Origin: an uncultured Bacteroidota bacterium
GTDB lineage: Bacteria; Bacteroidota; Bacteroidia; Chitinophagales; S012-47
Length of the DNA stretch: 12,361 nt
NCBI GenBank assembly: GCA_913062655.1
Contig: CAJXXO010000049.1
Coordinates: forward strand, 1-12,361
Direction: 5' to 3'
In this document: piece after piece, positions 1-8,248 of the stretch
How the letters are laid out: each line of letters opens with the position of its first letter
Position numbering within the stretch: the stretch's first letter is position 1
Made by a program: the position numbers and the translations under genes
The notes under the pieces: model-generated
Seen by the model: the letters and a program-made list of their open reading frames with translations, nothing else
The model's database searches: none
What the model was told of the DNA's origin: nothing

Positions 1-1
1 G

Positions 2-610
2 CAAGGATCGGTGCCGGTACGCATTCTGCAAAACGACTGGCTGCGTGGTATCTATGAGCTCAATACGGAGTATCGGCACGCCTTTTATCATGCAGAAAAA
101 GAAGTGCTGATCATAGGCGCTTATTTTACTCCGGGTAGACGAATGCGTCATAGCTTGCAGCGTGCCAGGCACAACGGGGCCCGCGTACGGGTAATACTCA
201 GCCAACGGAACGATGTATGGATCGCCAAGTATGCGACACGATACCTCTACAGTTGGCTGCTCCGCCACGATATCGAAATATATGAATGGCCCACTACGGT
301 GGTGCATGGCAAAGTGGCTGTAGTAGATGCCTTTTGGGCTACGGTAGGTTCGTATAATCTCAATTATCTCAGTGCATATGAGAGTATAGAGCTCAACTAT
401 GTGGTACAGCATGCTGCCACAGCAGCATCTATTCAGCGGCAATTGGAGGAGATCATAGCCACAGAGTGTCAGCGATTTACCTGGGATGATTTTACAAAAA
501 GGAGAACGCTCTGGAACCGCATCAAAGAATGGATCGGTTACCGTACCTTCCGCTGGATGACAAGGGGGCTATTATTGGTAGGTAGACGCAAGTCTAATGC
601 CCGTTTATGA
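2..610 (+). CDS. Phospholipase D-family / cardiolipin synthase-like protein, 3' part only
   Basis: The reading frame is open to the left window edge, so this is the C-terminal part (about 202 residues) of a longer gene. The GTG at 11 is in frame but need not be a start. One complete PLD catalytic motif is visible, H-G-K followed four residues later by D (HGKVAVVD), then a G-S-x-N element (VGSYNLN). That matches the second HKD half of two-motif cardiolipin synthases and related phosphatidyltransferases, which join or exchange phospholipid head groups at the inner membrane. The first HKD motif would lie outside the window. The tail is basic and Arg/Lys/Trp-rich, with a short hydrophobic stretch, fitting membrane association. 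The length and spacing resemble the shorter ClsB-type enzymes without N-terminal membrane helices, but that cannot be checked here. The 3' end overlaps the convergent kinase gene by 6 bp. The superfamily call is firm; the exact substrate is not. Confidence 0.85.
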   Translation, partial: QGSVPVRILQNDWLRGIYELNTEYRHAFYHAEKEVLIIGAYFTPGRRMRHSLQRARHNGARVRVILSQRNDVWIAKYATRYLYSWLLRHDIEIYEWPTTVVHGKVAVVDAFWATVGSYNLNYLSAYESIELNYVVQHAATAASIQRQLEEIIATECQRFTWDDFTKRRTLWNRIKEWIGYRTFRWMTRGLLLVGRRKSNARL

Positions 611-3600
611 GGATACAGCCAATTTATCTGCGCCCAGGTAAGCATAGAGCTTACGGTTGAGCTCACGTGGATTCACCGGCTTGATGACGCTATCCTGCAT
701 ACCGACCTCCCGTACCTTTTGTTGTACATCGAGCAATGCCGAAGCCGTTAACGCCAGAATGGGAATATCCGGGTTGAAGCTTCGTATTTCCCGGGTAGCG
801 GCATAGCCATCCATAACCGGCATTTGCAGGTCCATCAGAACAAGGTCGTAGGATGACGTACGTACCTTCTCTACCGCTATTTGGCCATTCTCTGCTACCG
901 CTGAATCAATATTCCACTTCTGCAGAAAGCGCTGCGCTAGCTTGGCATTGATCTGATTATCTTCTACGACCAAAATTTTAGTGTCTGTAAACGTGTAATA
1001 GTGGTCTCCCCTGTTTGTGGCTTGTGCAGCAATCGATGTAGCTGCATCCTGTTGCATCACAGGCACTTTCAAAGTAAACCAGAAGGTACTGCCTTTACCA
1101 ATGGTGCTTTCTACATGGATTTGGCTATGCATGAGCTCCAGCAGACGCTTGGTAATGGCCAGACCTAGTCCGGTACCTCCATACTCTCGCGTGATGGAAG
1201 CATTGGCCTGGGCAAATTGCTCAAAGATCAACGCTTGCTTATTCTCAGCTATGCCAATTCCGGTATCTTTTACGGCCAGGTGCAGTGTAGCCTGCTTGCC
1301 TTGAATTGCCGAAACATCCAATTGCACGACTACAGCTCCCTCTTCTGTAAATTTGATGGCATTACCCACCAGGTTATTCAACACTTGACTCAACCGCGTG
1401 CCATCCGCCTTGATGATATGGGGTACTGCTGAATCGATTTCCGCTCGTAGGTCAATATGCTTATCCCTTGCCTTAGGCAGCAGGCCCTGTACGATGCTAT
1501 TGACCACTTTACGCAGGTCAACCTCCTGTTCTTCCAGCTCGATCTTACCCGCTTCAATTTTGCTGTAGTCTAAAATATCATTGATAAGGTTCAGCAAATT
1601 GTGAGCAGAGAAATTCAGCGTCTCCAAGTGATCCAGTTGGTCTTCCCTCGGTTCCTCCATCAGCAGTAGTTCTGTCATGCCGATTACCGCATTCATAGGA
1701 GTACGGATCTCGTGCGACATGGTAGACAGGAAGTCGGCTTTGGCGCGGGAAGCTTCTTCTGCACGATTCTTCGCTTCAATAAGATCCCTTCTTGCTTTCC
1801 GTAGTTCGGTTATATCCCGGATAGAACCATCGATAATGATGTTGCCGTCACTATCCGCTGTCTTATTGGCACTCACGGCTCCCCAGAAGGTAATACCATC
1901 AGCCCGTTGCAGGAGAATTTCATCATTCTCCACCATGCCATATTGGTTCAGCTTCTCCAGGAAGGATTTTCTATCTGCTTTGCGATGATAAAACGCCTCT
2001 ACTTTTACCTGTTCCAGTGAAGTCTCTTCGCTGATACCCAACATCGCCCGCATAGTGCGATTGACGTAGATGAACTGCCCCTCCCAAGTGCTGCGATAGA
2101 GGCCGTCTTTTATATTCTGGTTGATGGTATTCAACAACGCCCGGCTTTCTGCCAATTCTCTTTGGGCTTCTTTCTCTGCCGTGATGTCGTACACCACACC
2201 TAATACCCGTTTGAGCTTACCTTCTTCTCCATCTACCGGGCTGCCAATTGACCGAATAATCCGTTTTTCACCCGATGCCGTGGTTATCGCCAATTCGATA
2301 TTGATCTTATTGCCGGTTTCAGTAGCGGCTATAAATTGTTGTTCCAGCTCAGTGTATAAAGATGGGTCCATCCATGAACTCCACTCTTCAATACTGACCG
2401 GGCCATCTTCTCGATTTCTACCGTAAACGGCAAAAGCTTGTCGCGTTAAAAAAAGCTCCTCGTCTCCAACGGTCCATTCCCAAATGCCAATATCCGTTAC
2501 CTCAGTGGCTACACGCAGTCTTTCACTGATCTGCTCCAGTTGCTCTCGCTGCTGTTTAGTAGCAGTAATATCCTGCGCCATACCCATCAGAAAGGTAAGC
2601 TGTCCGTTTTCCACCTGAGGGTAAAAGGTTACCAGAAGCCAATGTTTACTACCATCGGGGTGGGTGATTTTAAATTCCTGGTTGGCATCTTCTCCCTTAT
2701 TGGCAATGTCATCCATTAGTGACGAAAACTCAGCTTCTGTCATTCCGTAGATGTCTTGTATGACATCCATAATCTGCAGCGGCTCACCCGGTTGCATGCC
2801 GTGTATGCGGTAGGTTTGGTCGCTCCAATACAACTCCTGGGTTGTCACATTGTACTCCCACGTACCCAATTGGGCGAGGCGACCCACATTCTGAAAGAGC
2901 GCTTCACTTTTAGCGATCTGCTCCGCGGCTGCTTTCCTGTCGGTGATGTCCTGAATGATGGCAATGAAGTTGATCAACTGCCCCTTCTCATTACATACCG
3001 GCTGCAGGTTTAGCTCTATCCAAAGGGTGTCACCCTGGATATGCCGGGTATTACACTCAATACGTATCGCTTTTTCCTTGAGATACGCCTGCGTTATGGC
3101 TTTGCAAGATTCAGCTTGTGGATTGGTGGGCGTGATTACTTCGGATAACATTTTGCCCTCTACCGCGGCAGGTTGATGGCCAAAAATGGTTTGGAAACCT
3201 CTGTTTACCCATTGGATTCTTTTATCCGGGCCAAGAATAACGATTCCATTGTTGGTGTGCTCAGCTACGAGTGCCAGGCGCTGCAGTCGTTGCTGGTCCT
3301 TTTGTTTTTCTGATACGTCTTCTATGGTCAGGTTTACCCATTCTACTTGTCCGGCTGGTCCAAATAGTGGAATAAAGTCCATTTGATAGTACCTCAGGTC
3401 TCCTTCCTGCATATATTCGAGGGTCTTCAGTTGGCGTTCCCCCGCCAATGCATTCCGAAACAGCACATCTACCTCTACCAGCAGATTATTCGGAAAAATA
3501 GATAGCCCATCCCCTTGTATAGTTGGCTGCGCTGCAAATAGCCCCAACCGATTTTCAGTAGTGGTCGCGTTGGCGTTTACGATAATGCCTCTGTTGGACA

Positions 3601-4213
3601 GCATAAGGTGGGCCCGTGGAGAGACATCATAGACATTTTGAATGAGTTGACTACTCTTGAACCACTGCTTCTCGATTTCTACAGACTTGGATCGATACCG
3701 AAACAATACAAAAAGGGACAACAGGAATGCACTGCCCAGATTGAACAAAAACAACCAGCGCTCATACTGCTCAGGAATCGGATACAGCAACTCTTCTCGG
3801 CTTCTACCGGCAAATAGATATACAAAGGCCACTATCCCAAACAGCACCCCCAAAACCGGATAAATTGATAAAGAGGGCGCTCGAAACAACACCGACACGA
3901 TGATGACCACAAAAAACAAAGCCGGATACCCGCTTGCCAATCCATGCGCCCAGTAATGAAAACCCAGTACCAAGGTAGTGCTGGTGATCATGTAGAAGAG
4001 TGCCGTGTATAGCTTGTTTTTACGAACAAGCAATAATGTAATGGCGGCTGCCATAGCATGATAGACATCAACTACTGCTGCCCAGGTAAATCCAATAGAG
4101 CCATAAAACACAGCATGCCCCACTATAAGCGGAAGGGCTAATGATAGAATAAGCCGAATGGTCGCTTTGAGCTTTTCCTCCTCACTTTTTAGATATGTGA
4201 GTCGCTCGTTCAT
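605..4213 (-). CDS. Membrane-bound hybrid sensor histidine kinase with five PAS domains and a receiver
   Basis: This 1202-residue hybrid two-component kinase probably senses a signal at or in the membrane and passes phosphate from His to an attached receiver. About six hydrophobic helices lie between residues 18 and 172. Five PAS-type modules follow at roughly 187-305, 312-430, 437-556, 565-685 and 690-805, the last four each ending in a D-I-T element typical of PAS/PAC boundaries. The HisKA H-box has SHEIRTP with phosphoacceptor His834. The ATPase domain shows an N-box around Asn951, a G1 box DTGIGI at 983-988 and a G2 box GGTGLGL at 1012-1018. The receiver shows the acidic pair Glu1084/Asp1085, phosphoacceptor Asp1128, Thr1156 and Lys1178. 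No HPt domain or DNA-binding domain is present, so a partner phosphotransfer protein or response regulator must be encoded elsewhere. The gene lies 47 bp downstream of galE on the same strand with no obvious promoter in the gap, so read-through is possible. The ligand and target are unknown. Confidence 0.95.
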   Translation of the reverse strand: MNERLTYLKSEEEKLKATIRLILSLALPLIVGHAVFYGSIGFTWAAVVDVYHAMAAAITLLLVRKNKLYTALFYMITSTTLVLGFHYWAHGLASGYPALFFVVIIVSVLFRAPSLSIYPVLGVLFGIVAFVYLFAGRSREELLYPIPEQYERWLFLFNLGSAFLLSLFVLFRYRSKSVEIEKQWFKSSQLIQNVYDVSPRAHLMLSNRGIIVNANATTTENRLGLFAAQPTIQGDGLSIFPNNLLVEVDVLFRNALAGERQLKTLEYMQEGDLRYYQMDFIPLFGPAGQVEWVNLTIEDVSEKQKDQQRLQRLALVAEHTNNGIVILGPDKRIQWVNRGFQTIFGHQPAAVEGKMLSEVITPTNPQAESCKAITQAYLKEKAIRIECNTRHIQGDTLWIELNLQPVCNEKGQLINFIAIIQDITDRKAAAEQIAKSEALFQNVGRLAQLGTWEYNVTTQELYWSDQTYRIHGMQPGEPLQIMDVIQDIYGMTEAEFSSLMDDIANKGEDANQEFKITHPDGSKHWLLVTFYPQVENGQLTFLMGMAQDITATKQQREQLEQISERLRVATEVTDIGIWEWTVGDEELFLTRQAFAVYGRNREDGPVSIEEWSSWMDPSLYTELEQQFIAATETGNKINIELAITTASGEKRIIRSIGSPVDGEEGKLKRVLGVVYDITAEKEAQRELAESRALLNTINQNIKDGLYRSTWEGQFIYVNRTMRAMLGISEETSLEQVKVEAFYHRKADRKSFLEKLNQYGMVENDEILLQRADGITFWGAVSANKTADSDGNIIIDGSIRDITELRKARRDLIEAKNRAEEASRAKADFLSTMSHEIRTPMNAVIGMTELLLMEEPREDQLDHLETLNFSAHNLLNLINDILDYSKIEAGKIELEEQEVDLRKVVNSIVQGLLPKARDKHIDLRAEIDSAVPHIIKADGTRLSQVLNNLVGNAIKFTEEGAVVVQLDVSAIQGKQATLHLAVKDTGIGIAENKQALIFEQFAQANASITREYGGTGLGLAITKRLLELMHSQIHVESTIGKGSTFWFTLKVPVMQQDAATSIAAQATNRGDHYYTFTDTKILVVEDNQINAKLAQRFLQKWNIDSAVAENGQIAVEKVRTSSYDLVLMDLQMPVMDGYAATREIRSFNPDIPILALTASALLDVQQKVREVGMQDSVIKPVNPRELNRKLYAYLGADKLAVSS

Positions 4214-4260
4214 GTTGTAGCTAAGGGGTTAATCATGATTGTTGACATGGGGATAGTAAT

Positions 4261-5301
4261 CTATGCGGGCGGTTTCAGGGTCTGTTGCCACATCCAGGCA
4301 TCATGCAGTGCCTCTCCTAGTGTACGAGATGCGGACCAATTTAGTTCTCGCTGGGCCAAGGTGGCATCAGCATAAATGCTCGATACGTCACCAGGTCTAC
4401 GAGATCCGAATTGATGGGGCACTTTTATGCCTGTCGCATCCTCAAAAGTGTCTACCACTTCTTTTACGGAGTGGCCTCTTCCGGTGCCTATATTGAAAAT
4501 GCCAGGGGTTTCCTGGGCTTCCTGCTGGTGAAGCCAGTCCAGCGCCTTTACGTGGGCTTCTGCAAGGTCCATTACATGAATGTAATCGCGTATGGCAGTA
4601 CCGTCTTCTGTTGGGTAATCTCTCCCGAAAATGGTTAACTGGTCTCGCCATCCGGCTGCTGTCTGCACAACGTATGGCACCAGATTCTCCGGTTTGCCCA
4701 GAGGCAGCTCACCAATTTTCCCGGAGGGATGGGCCCCTATGGGGTTGAAATAGCGCAGCAATACGGAGCGCATGGCTGGTGACACCTGCTGTTGATCGGT
4801 TATAATCTGCTCCCCCACTTGTTTGGTATAGCCATAAGGCGACTCGGCCGGCCTGACAGGAGATTTCTCGGTTACCGGCAAATGATCGGGTTCACCATAC
4901 ACGGTGCACGATGAGGAGAAAACGAGGTGATGCAAGGGATAATCATTCATGAGCTGCAAGAGCGTCAATAAGGATCCGATGTTATTCCGGTAATATTTCA
5001 AGGGATGGGCCACCGACTCGCCCACTGCTTTGTAGGCCGCAAAGTGGATCACCCCATGCCAGTCTTCGTACCGGTCCAAAATATTGCGCATACCCGTTTC
5101 GTCTGTACAGTCCACTTGATGCACAGGAATGGCTGTACCAATAATCTGTGCTATGCGATCGGGAACATCAGATTGCGAATTGGCAAAATTATCTACTACA
5201 ACCGGCTGATAGCCCGCTTCCGCCAAAGCCACACAGGTATGTGACCCAATGAAGCCAGCGCCACCGGTGACCAATACATTTTTCACCTTACGGTTTCCCA
5301 T
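4261..5301 (-). CDS. galE: UDP-glucose 4-epimerase
   Basis: This enzyme interconverts UDP-glucose and UDP-galactose with bound NAD in the cytoplasm, serving galactose use and supply of sugars for surface polysaccharide. It is an extended short-chain dehydrogenase. In the longer GTG-initiated numbering it shows the N-terminal Rossmann motif TGGAGFIG (residues 14-21), the SSSCTVYG segment with catalytic Ser near 133, and the YxxxK pair Tyr158/Lys162 in SPYGYTK. The RYFNPIGAH segment and the RRPGDV segment near the C-terminus are typical of GalE. The length of 346 residues is normal. I chose the ATG at 5301 over the GTG at 5307 because that GTG overlaps the last base of a promoter-like TATTTTTG. 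The enzyme is complete with no missing key residue. Its position next to the sensor kinase is not known to be meaningful. Specificity for UDP-N-acetyl sugars cannot be excluded. Confidence 0.95.
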   Translation of the reverse strand: MGNRKVKNVLVTGGAGFIGSHTCVALAEAGYQPVVVDNFANSQSDVPDRIAQIIGTAIPVHQVDCTDETGMRNILDRYEDWHGVIHFAAYKAVGESVAHPLKYYRNNIGSLLTLLQLMNDYPLHHLVFSSSCTVYGEPDHLPVTEKSPVRPAESPYGYTKQVGEQIITDQQQVSPAMRSVLLRYFNPIGAHPSGKIGELPLGKPENLVPYVVQTAAGWRDQLTIFGRDYPTEDGTAIRDYIHVMDLAEAHVKALDWLHQQEAQETPGIFNIGTGRGHSVKEVVDTFEDATGIKVPHQFGSRRPGDVSSIYADATLAQRELNWSASRTLGEALHDAWMWQQTLKPPA

Positions 5302-5306
5302 GGCCA

Positions 5307-5336
5307 CAAAAATACAGCTATTCCAAGGGTGCCAAA
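5307..5336 (-). promoter_or_regulatory. Bacteroidota-type promoter in front of galE
   Basis: On the - strand there is TTTG (5336-5333), an 18 bp spacer and TATTTTTG (5314-5307). This fits the Bacteroidota -33/-7 pattern TTTG and TAnnTTTG, with a spacer slightly at the short end. It sits in the 45 bp gap after the upstream secreted-protein gene. The -7 element ends only 5 bases before the galE ATG, so the transcript would have almost no leader. The assignment is by motif only. Confidence 0.55.
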
Positions 5337-5346
5337 GCGAATATCA

Positions 5347-5829
5347 TCACCCTTTACAACCAAAGCTTACATGGTAGGCAGATGGGTTTTCCAACAATAC
5401 ATGTACGTGTGTCATAAATCGCCATGCTTCCTCACGCACAACGGGTTGATCCGCCCTGTGGTACACGTCCCAGAAGAGTACGTAGGCGGCTTCCAATATC
5501 GTTGGGTTGTTGATGTGTGGTGTACCTGCGCGCATCAGAATAAGGGCAGCCGCATATTCGTCTTGCCAACGATGCAACCGGCCCTTCTGGTACCAGAAAT
5601 AGACAATGGATACACGCATTTTATCTCGCCATATAGCCCCTTTGGACATTCCGCTCAGCCGGTCTTTGTGGTCAGAAGCCAGTAAATGGCGCAACCAGCC
5701 TGACACGTCATCAGGCTGATCTGCCCATTGTTGTAACACTTGGTATCGCAAGGGACCTGTGGTATTGTTTTGGCTTTGCCCGGCCAAGCCAACAATACAC
5801 AACAACAGGAAAAGAGCGTAGCGTTTCAT
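5347..5829 (-). CDS. Small secreted protein of unknown family, last gene of the sigma/anti-sigma/barrel block
   Basis: I do not recognise this 160-residue protein. Residues 1-17 form a clear signal peptide (MKR followed by a leucine-rich core, then LAGQSQ), so it is probably exported to the periplasm or beyond. There is a Cys at 11 inside the hydrophobic core, but no convincing lipobox at the cleavage site. The mature part is rich in Trp, Tyr, His and Arg, with probable helices (for example 60-100 and 108-146), and looks globular and helical rather than a beta barrel. It starts 21 bp after the PorT-like gene on the same strand, so it probably belongs to the same transcript and the same envelope-response module. 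The ATG at 5829 is directly followed by the signal peptide, which supports that start. No function is assigned. Confidence 0.8.
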   Translation of the reverse strand: MKRYALFLLLCIVGLAGQSQNNTTGPLRYQVLQQWADQPDDVSGWLRHLLASDHKDRLSGMSKGAIWRDKMRVSIVYFWYQKGRLHRWQDEYAAALILMRAGTPHINNPTILEAAYVLFWDVYHRADQPVVREEAWRFMTHVHVLLENPSAYHVSFGCKG

Positions 5830-5850
5830 GGTTGGTTTTGCTTGATCGAC

Positions 5851-6789
5851 TTAAAATCCAATTATCACCAAACCAACATTAAAGGGTTGTACTACCGGAC
5901 CTTGGTTTTCCGCAAACATGTCACTTAGTGCATAGTTGGCGTAAAGATTAAACCAGCCATATCCGATACCACCTGTCAGCCCGTAGCGGAAATTGTTCAG
6001 GTTGTAATCATCCCTCACTTTCACTTTACGGTTCGCTTCGGTTTTATACTTAGTACGCGCCCCGAGTAACACACCGGCAAAACCACCGGCTGATAAGCGG
6101 AAAGATTGTTTTTTATCCGCTGGATTGGTTTCGAAATTGACCATGAGAGGCAGGTTTAAATAAGTCGCTGCCAGTTTGCTTTTTTTCAGTGGTTCATCGA
6201 GTGGATCAAAGGTCAATTCCGGTTGCTCCTCCACCAAGGTTACATCATTGGCAAAGCGGTAATCGTTAAACTCAAAACCCAATCCATACATCAAATTGAC
6301 ATGATGACGTATCAAATTTACCCGCTGACGAAATAGGTGTAGATTTACATTAATAGACTTGCTGTACTGCAGCTCCAGGTTTTGATAGCCGGTGGGGGTT
6401 GACAATGTTCCGTCATTTATATAACCATTCAATCCCAGCTCCAACAGCACAAAACGGGTCTTTACATTTTTCAGCTCTTTTTCCTTTTTACCCATGAAGT
6501 CTTCACTATCAAAGTCGAAATCAAAGGAATCATCATCTTCATCGCCTTCTACTCTTTCCTCATAGACGACACCGCCATCTTTCTTATTCTCCACCCTCAC
6601 CTCTACATCATCATCATCACTTTCACGAATGACAATTTTAAAGCCGGGAATATCGATGACTGTTGTATCTATCTTCTTTTCTACCGTGCTCCCTTCGTTT
6701 TTCACGGTATCCGGACTAACCGCAGGTTCCTGTGCCCATCCGGCCAGGCCAAAGGTGAATAGCGTAATGATTGTTACTAGCGTTTTCAT
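5851..6789 (-). CDS. PorT-like outer-membrane beta-barrel protein with an acidic N-terminal segment
   Basis: This 312-residue protein has a signal peptide (MKTLVTIITL core, cleavage likely after GWA at residue 19). The C-terminal two thirds (about 110-312) show alternating hydrophobic and aromatic strands with Gly/Asn/Tyr turns, ending in a terminal Phe after VGLVIIG, as expected of a small outer-membrane barrel of the PorT/OMP_b-brl type. Between signal and barrel lies a very acidic stretch: Asp58-61 and residues 81-98, almost entirely Asp, Glu, Ser and Phe. This would be periplasmic or surface exposed and could bind cations or a partner. The gene lies 2 bp after the anti-sigma factor gene and so should be translated with it. 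In Bacteroidota such barrels are often found with ECF sigma operons. A role as sensor or client of the sigma/anti-sigma pair is my inference. The family call is from overall pattern, not from a search. Confidence 0.8.
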   Translation of the reverse strand: MKTLVTIITLFTFGLAGWAQEPAVSPDTVKNEGSTVEKKIDTTVIDIPGFKIVIRESDDDDVEVRVENKKDGGVVYEERVEGDEDDDSFDFDFDSEDFMGKKEKELKNVKTRFVLLELGLNGYINDGTLSTPTGYQNLELQYSKSINVNLHLFRQRVNLIRHHVNLMYGLGFEFNDYRFANDVTLVEEQPELTFDPLDEPLKKSKLAATYLNLPLMVNFETNPADKKQSFRLSAGGFAGVLLGARTKYKTEANRKVKVRDDYNLNNFRYGLTGGIGYGWFNLYANYALSDMFAENQGPVVQPFNVGLVIIGF

Positions 6790-6791
6790 GT

Positions 6792-7649
6792 TTATCGATT
6801 TAAAATATTGTCCAACAATTGTTTGCCTTTCTTCGGCACTTCCAAAATGATCGTATTATCCCGATCTCGCTTTTCGATCTGATCGGGATCTGGCACATCT
6901 TCCTCTACCACTTCGGGGATAAAATTGCGGGCCACTTCATTGCTTAGAATGGTATTCCACAAGCGGTTGCCTTGCTCTTGCAATGGAGATGGCTGGGCTT
7001 CAGGGGTAAACTCCCTGGGCTGCACAGGATCATACACTGCAATCGCATCCGATTGAAACTGATGCCGCATCAGATCTACTGATTCGATTTTTGTTTTTTG
7101 CAATGGAGACAGGGATGGCATGTCGTTGTGTTGCGCAATTTGTTCTGTGTTTCCTTGTGTTGGCTGGTTGAGGCGCAAGGGGGGCAATGAAGGGGCTTGT
7201 TGTTCTTGAGGTGTTGGAGCCGGTGATGCCTCGCTGTCGGTGGATTGGGGCTCTGTATTCACCGCATTACTGTCCACCGGCACGGTTATATGGGGTTGAT
7301 CGGCCAATCCCTCTATGGCTTGTTGTGTAGGCGTTTGGGGAAGCATTGTCCAAATCAATACCACACCGGCAATGATGGCTGCAGCGGCAGCTGCATAATA
7401 CCATCGTGTGCGACCTCCCATGGCTACAACGCGTCCCCCTGTCGATTTCTTTAGCAGCGCTTTATTGGGGTAGATAATAGTTTCATCCGGTTCCAAATAG
7501 GGCAACTGCAAGCCTTCCACCTCAGCTTTGAGGTCGGGATGCTGGTCCAGGAAAGCCATTAACGCCTCGGTATCTGCTGGTGACAGATTGCCCTCCAGGT
7601 GATCCAGAAGATACGCTTCGTAATTATTGATGTCTATGGTCGTCCTCAT
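6792..7649 (-). CDS. Single-pass anti-sigma factor, Bacteroidota type
   Basis: This 285-residue protein probably holds the preceding ECF sigma factor inactive at the inner membrane. Residues 1-80 are cytoplasmic and resemble the N-terminal domain of Bacteroidota anti-sigma factors: NYEAYLLDHLEGNLSP followed by FLDQHPDLKAEVEGL. The usual HxxxCxxC zinc site is absent, which is normal for this group. One membrane helix lies at about 83-104 (Ala-rich, then IIAGVVLIW). The remaining 180 residues would be periplasmic and are rich in Pro, Gln, Ser and Thr up to about 225, with the short element SPLQ occurring twice. A more ordered tail (about 226-285) ends in DNTIILEVPKKGK. Its ATG overlaps the sigma stop as ATGA, so the pair is translationally coupled. 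The barrel gene follows 2 bp later. The target sigma factor is inferred from this arrangement. Confidence 0.82.
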   Translation of the reverse strand: MRTTIDINNYEAYLLDHLEGNLSPADTEALMAFLDQHPDLKAEVEGLQLPYLEPDETIIYPNKALLKKSTGGRVVAMGGRTRWYYAAAAAAIIAGVVLIWTMLPQTPTQQAIEGLADQPHITVPVDSNAVNTEPQSTDSEASPAPTPQEQQAPSLPPLRLNQPTQGNTEQIAQHNDMPSLSPLQKTKIESVDLMRHQFQSDAIAVYDPVQPREFTPEAQPSPLQEQGNRLWNTILSNEVARNFIPEVVEEDVPDPDQIEKRDRDNTIILEVPKKGKQLLDNILNR

Positions 7650-8131
7650 AATACATGCTCTATGCTGGTGAGGTATTGTTGTAATGCTTTTCGGGCGCGG
7701 AAGATGTACACTTTCACTTGTGACTCCGACAAGTTGAGTATCTCACCGATCTCCTCGTACTTGTACCCTTCGTAGTCACGTAGAAGCACCGCCTGCTTTT
7801 GCACGTCCGGCAAACGATCTAGCGCTACCTGTAGTACCTCTTGCAATCCGGTATAGGAATTACCGACCGTTTTCCTGTCTTCGGGCATCTCTGCCTTGTA
7901 GTCCATGCGTTTATTTTTCCGTAGCTGATCAATCATGTTGTTGTGTGCTACGGTAAACACGTAAGACTTGGCTTTTTCCGATGCTATCTCATCGTGCTTC
8001 TTCCACAATATTTCAAAGGCATTTTGTACAATGTCCTGTGCATCCGCTTCTTGCTTGATGTTCTTCAGAATAAATCTGAAGACGCCATCAGCATGCTCTT
8101 CTACACATTGGTTGTACTCAGCCACTGTCAT
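7646..8131 (-). CDS. ECF-type RNA polymerase sigma factor, first gene of the split module
   Basis: This is a sigma-70 family factor of the extracytoplasmic function class, which directs RNA polymerase to a small regulon. With the ATG at 8131 it has 161 residues. Region 2 spans about 15-80 (QDIVQNAFEILWKKHDE, then KSYVFTVAHNNMIDQLRKNKR). Region 4 spans about 97-151, with the helix-turn-helix YKYEEIGEILNLSESQVK followed by YIFRARKAL. A longer version from a TTG at 8164 adds 11 residues that are not typical of the family. The ATG is preferred, with a weak purine-rich CGGGA upstream. The stop overlaps the anti-sigma ATG by 4 bp. I found no convincing promoter in the 117 bp before the ATG, only partial matches to TAnnTTTG with poor spacing. 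Sigma factors like this often control their own operon. Confidence 0.9.
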   Translation of the reverse strand: MTVAEYNQCVEEHADGVFRFILKNIKQEADAQDIVQNAFEILWKKHDEIASEKAKSYVFTVAHNNMIDQLRKNKRMDYKAEMPEDRKTVGNSYTGLQEVLQVALDRLPDVQKQAVLLRDYEGYKYEEIGEILNLSESQVKVYIFRARKALQQYLTSIEHVL

Positions 8132-8248
8132 TTTTCCCGATAATTCGATGGTGGGACGATCCAACCTGCCAAATAGTTACAGGTCATTTGAAAAAAAGTA
8201 ACAAAAAATCAGATGATAAGCTGGCAAGATAGTGCTAGATGCTGACTA

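Noticed and set aside
5329..5685. 118-codon open frame on the + strand opposite the small secreted protein gene
   Set aside because: It is antisense to a signal-peptide protein in a tight operon, has no family motif, and its composition is that of a mirrored coding frame.
8132..8164. N-terminal extension of the ECF sigma factor from a TTG at 8164
   Set aside because: The added 11 residues do not look like sigma region 2, and an ATG at 8131 gives a normal family length.
8170..8227. Promoter for the downstream ECF sigma operon (TACTTTTT or ACTATTTG on the - strand)
   Set aside because: Each candidate misses part of TAnnTTTG and the nearest TTG is 24 bp away, so neither could be supported.
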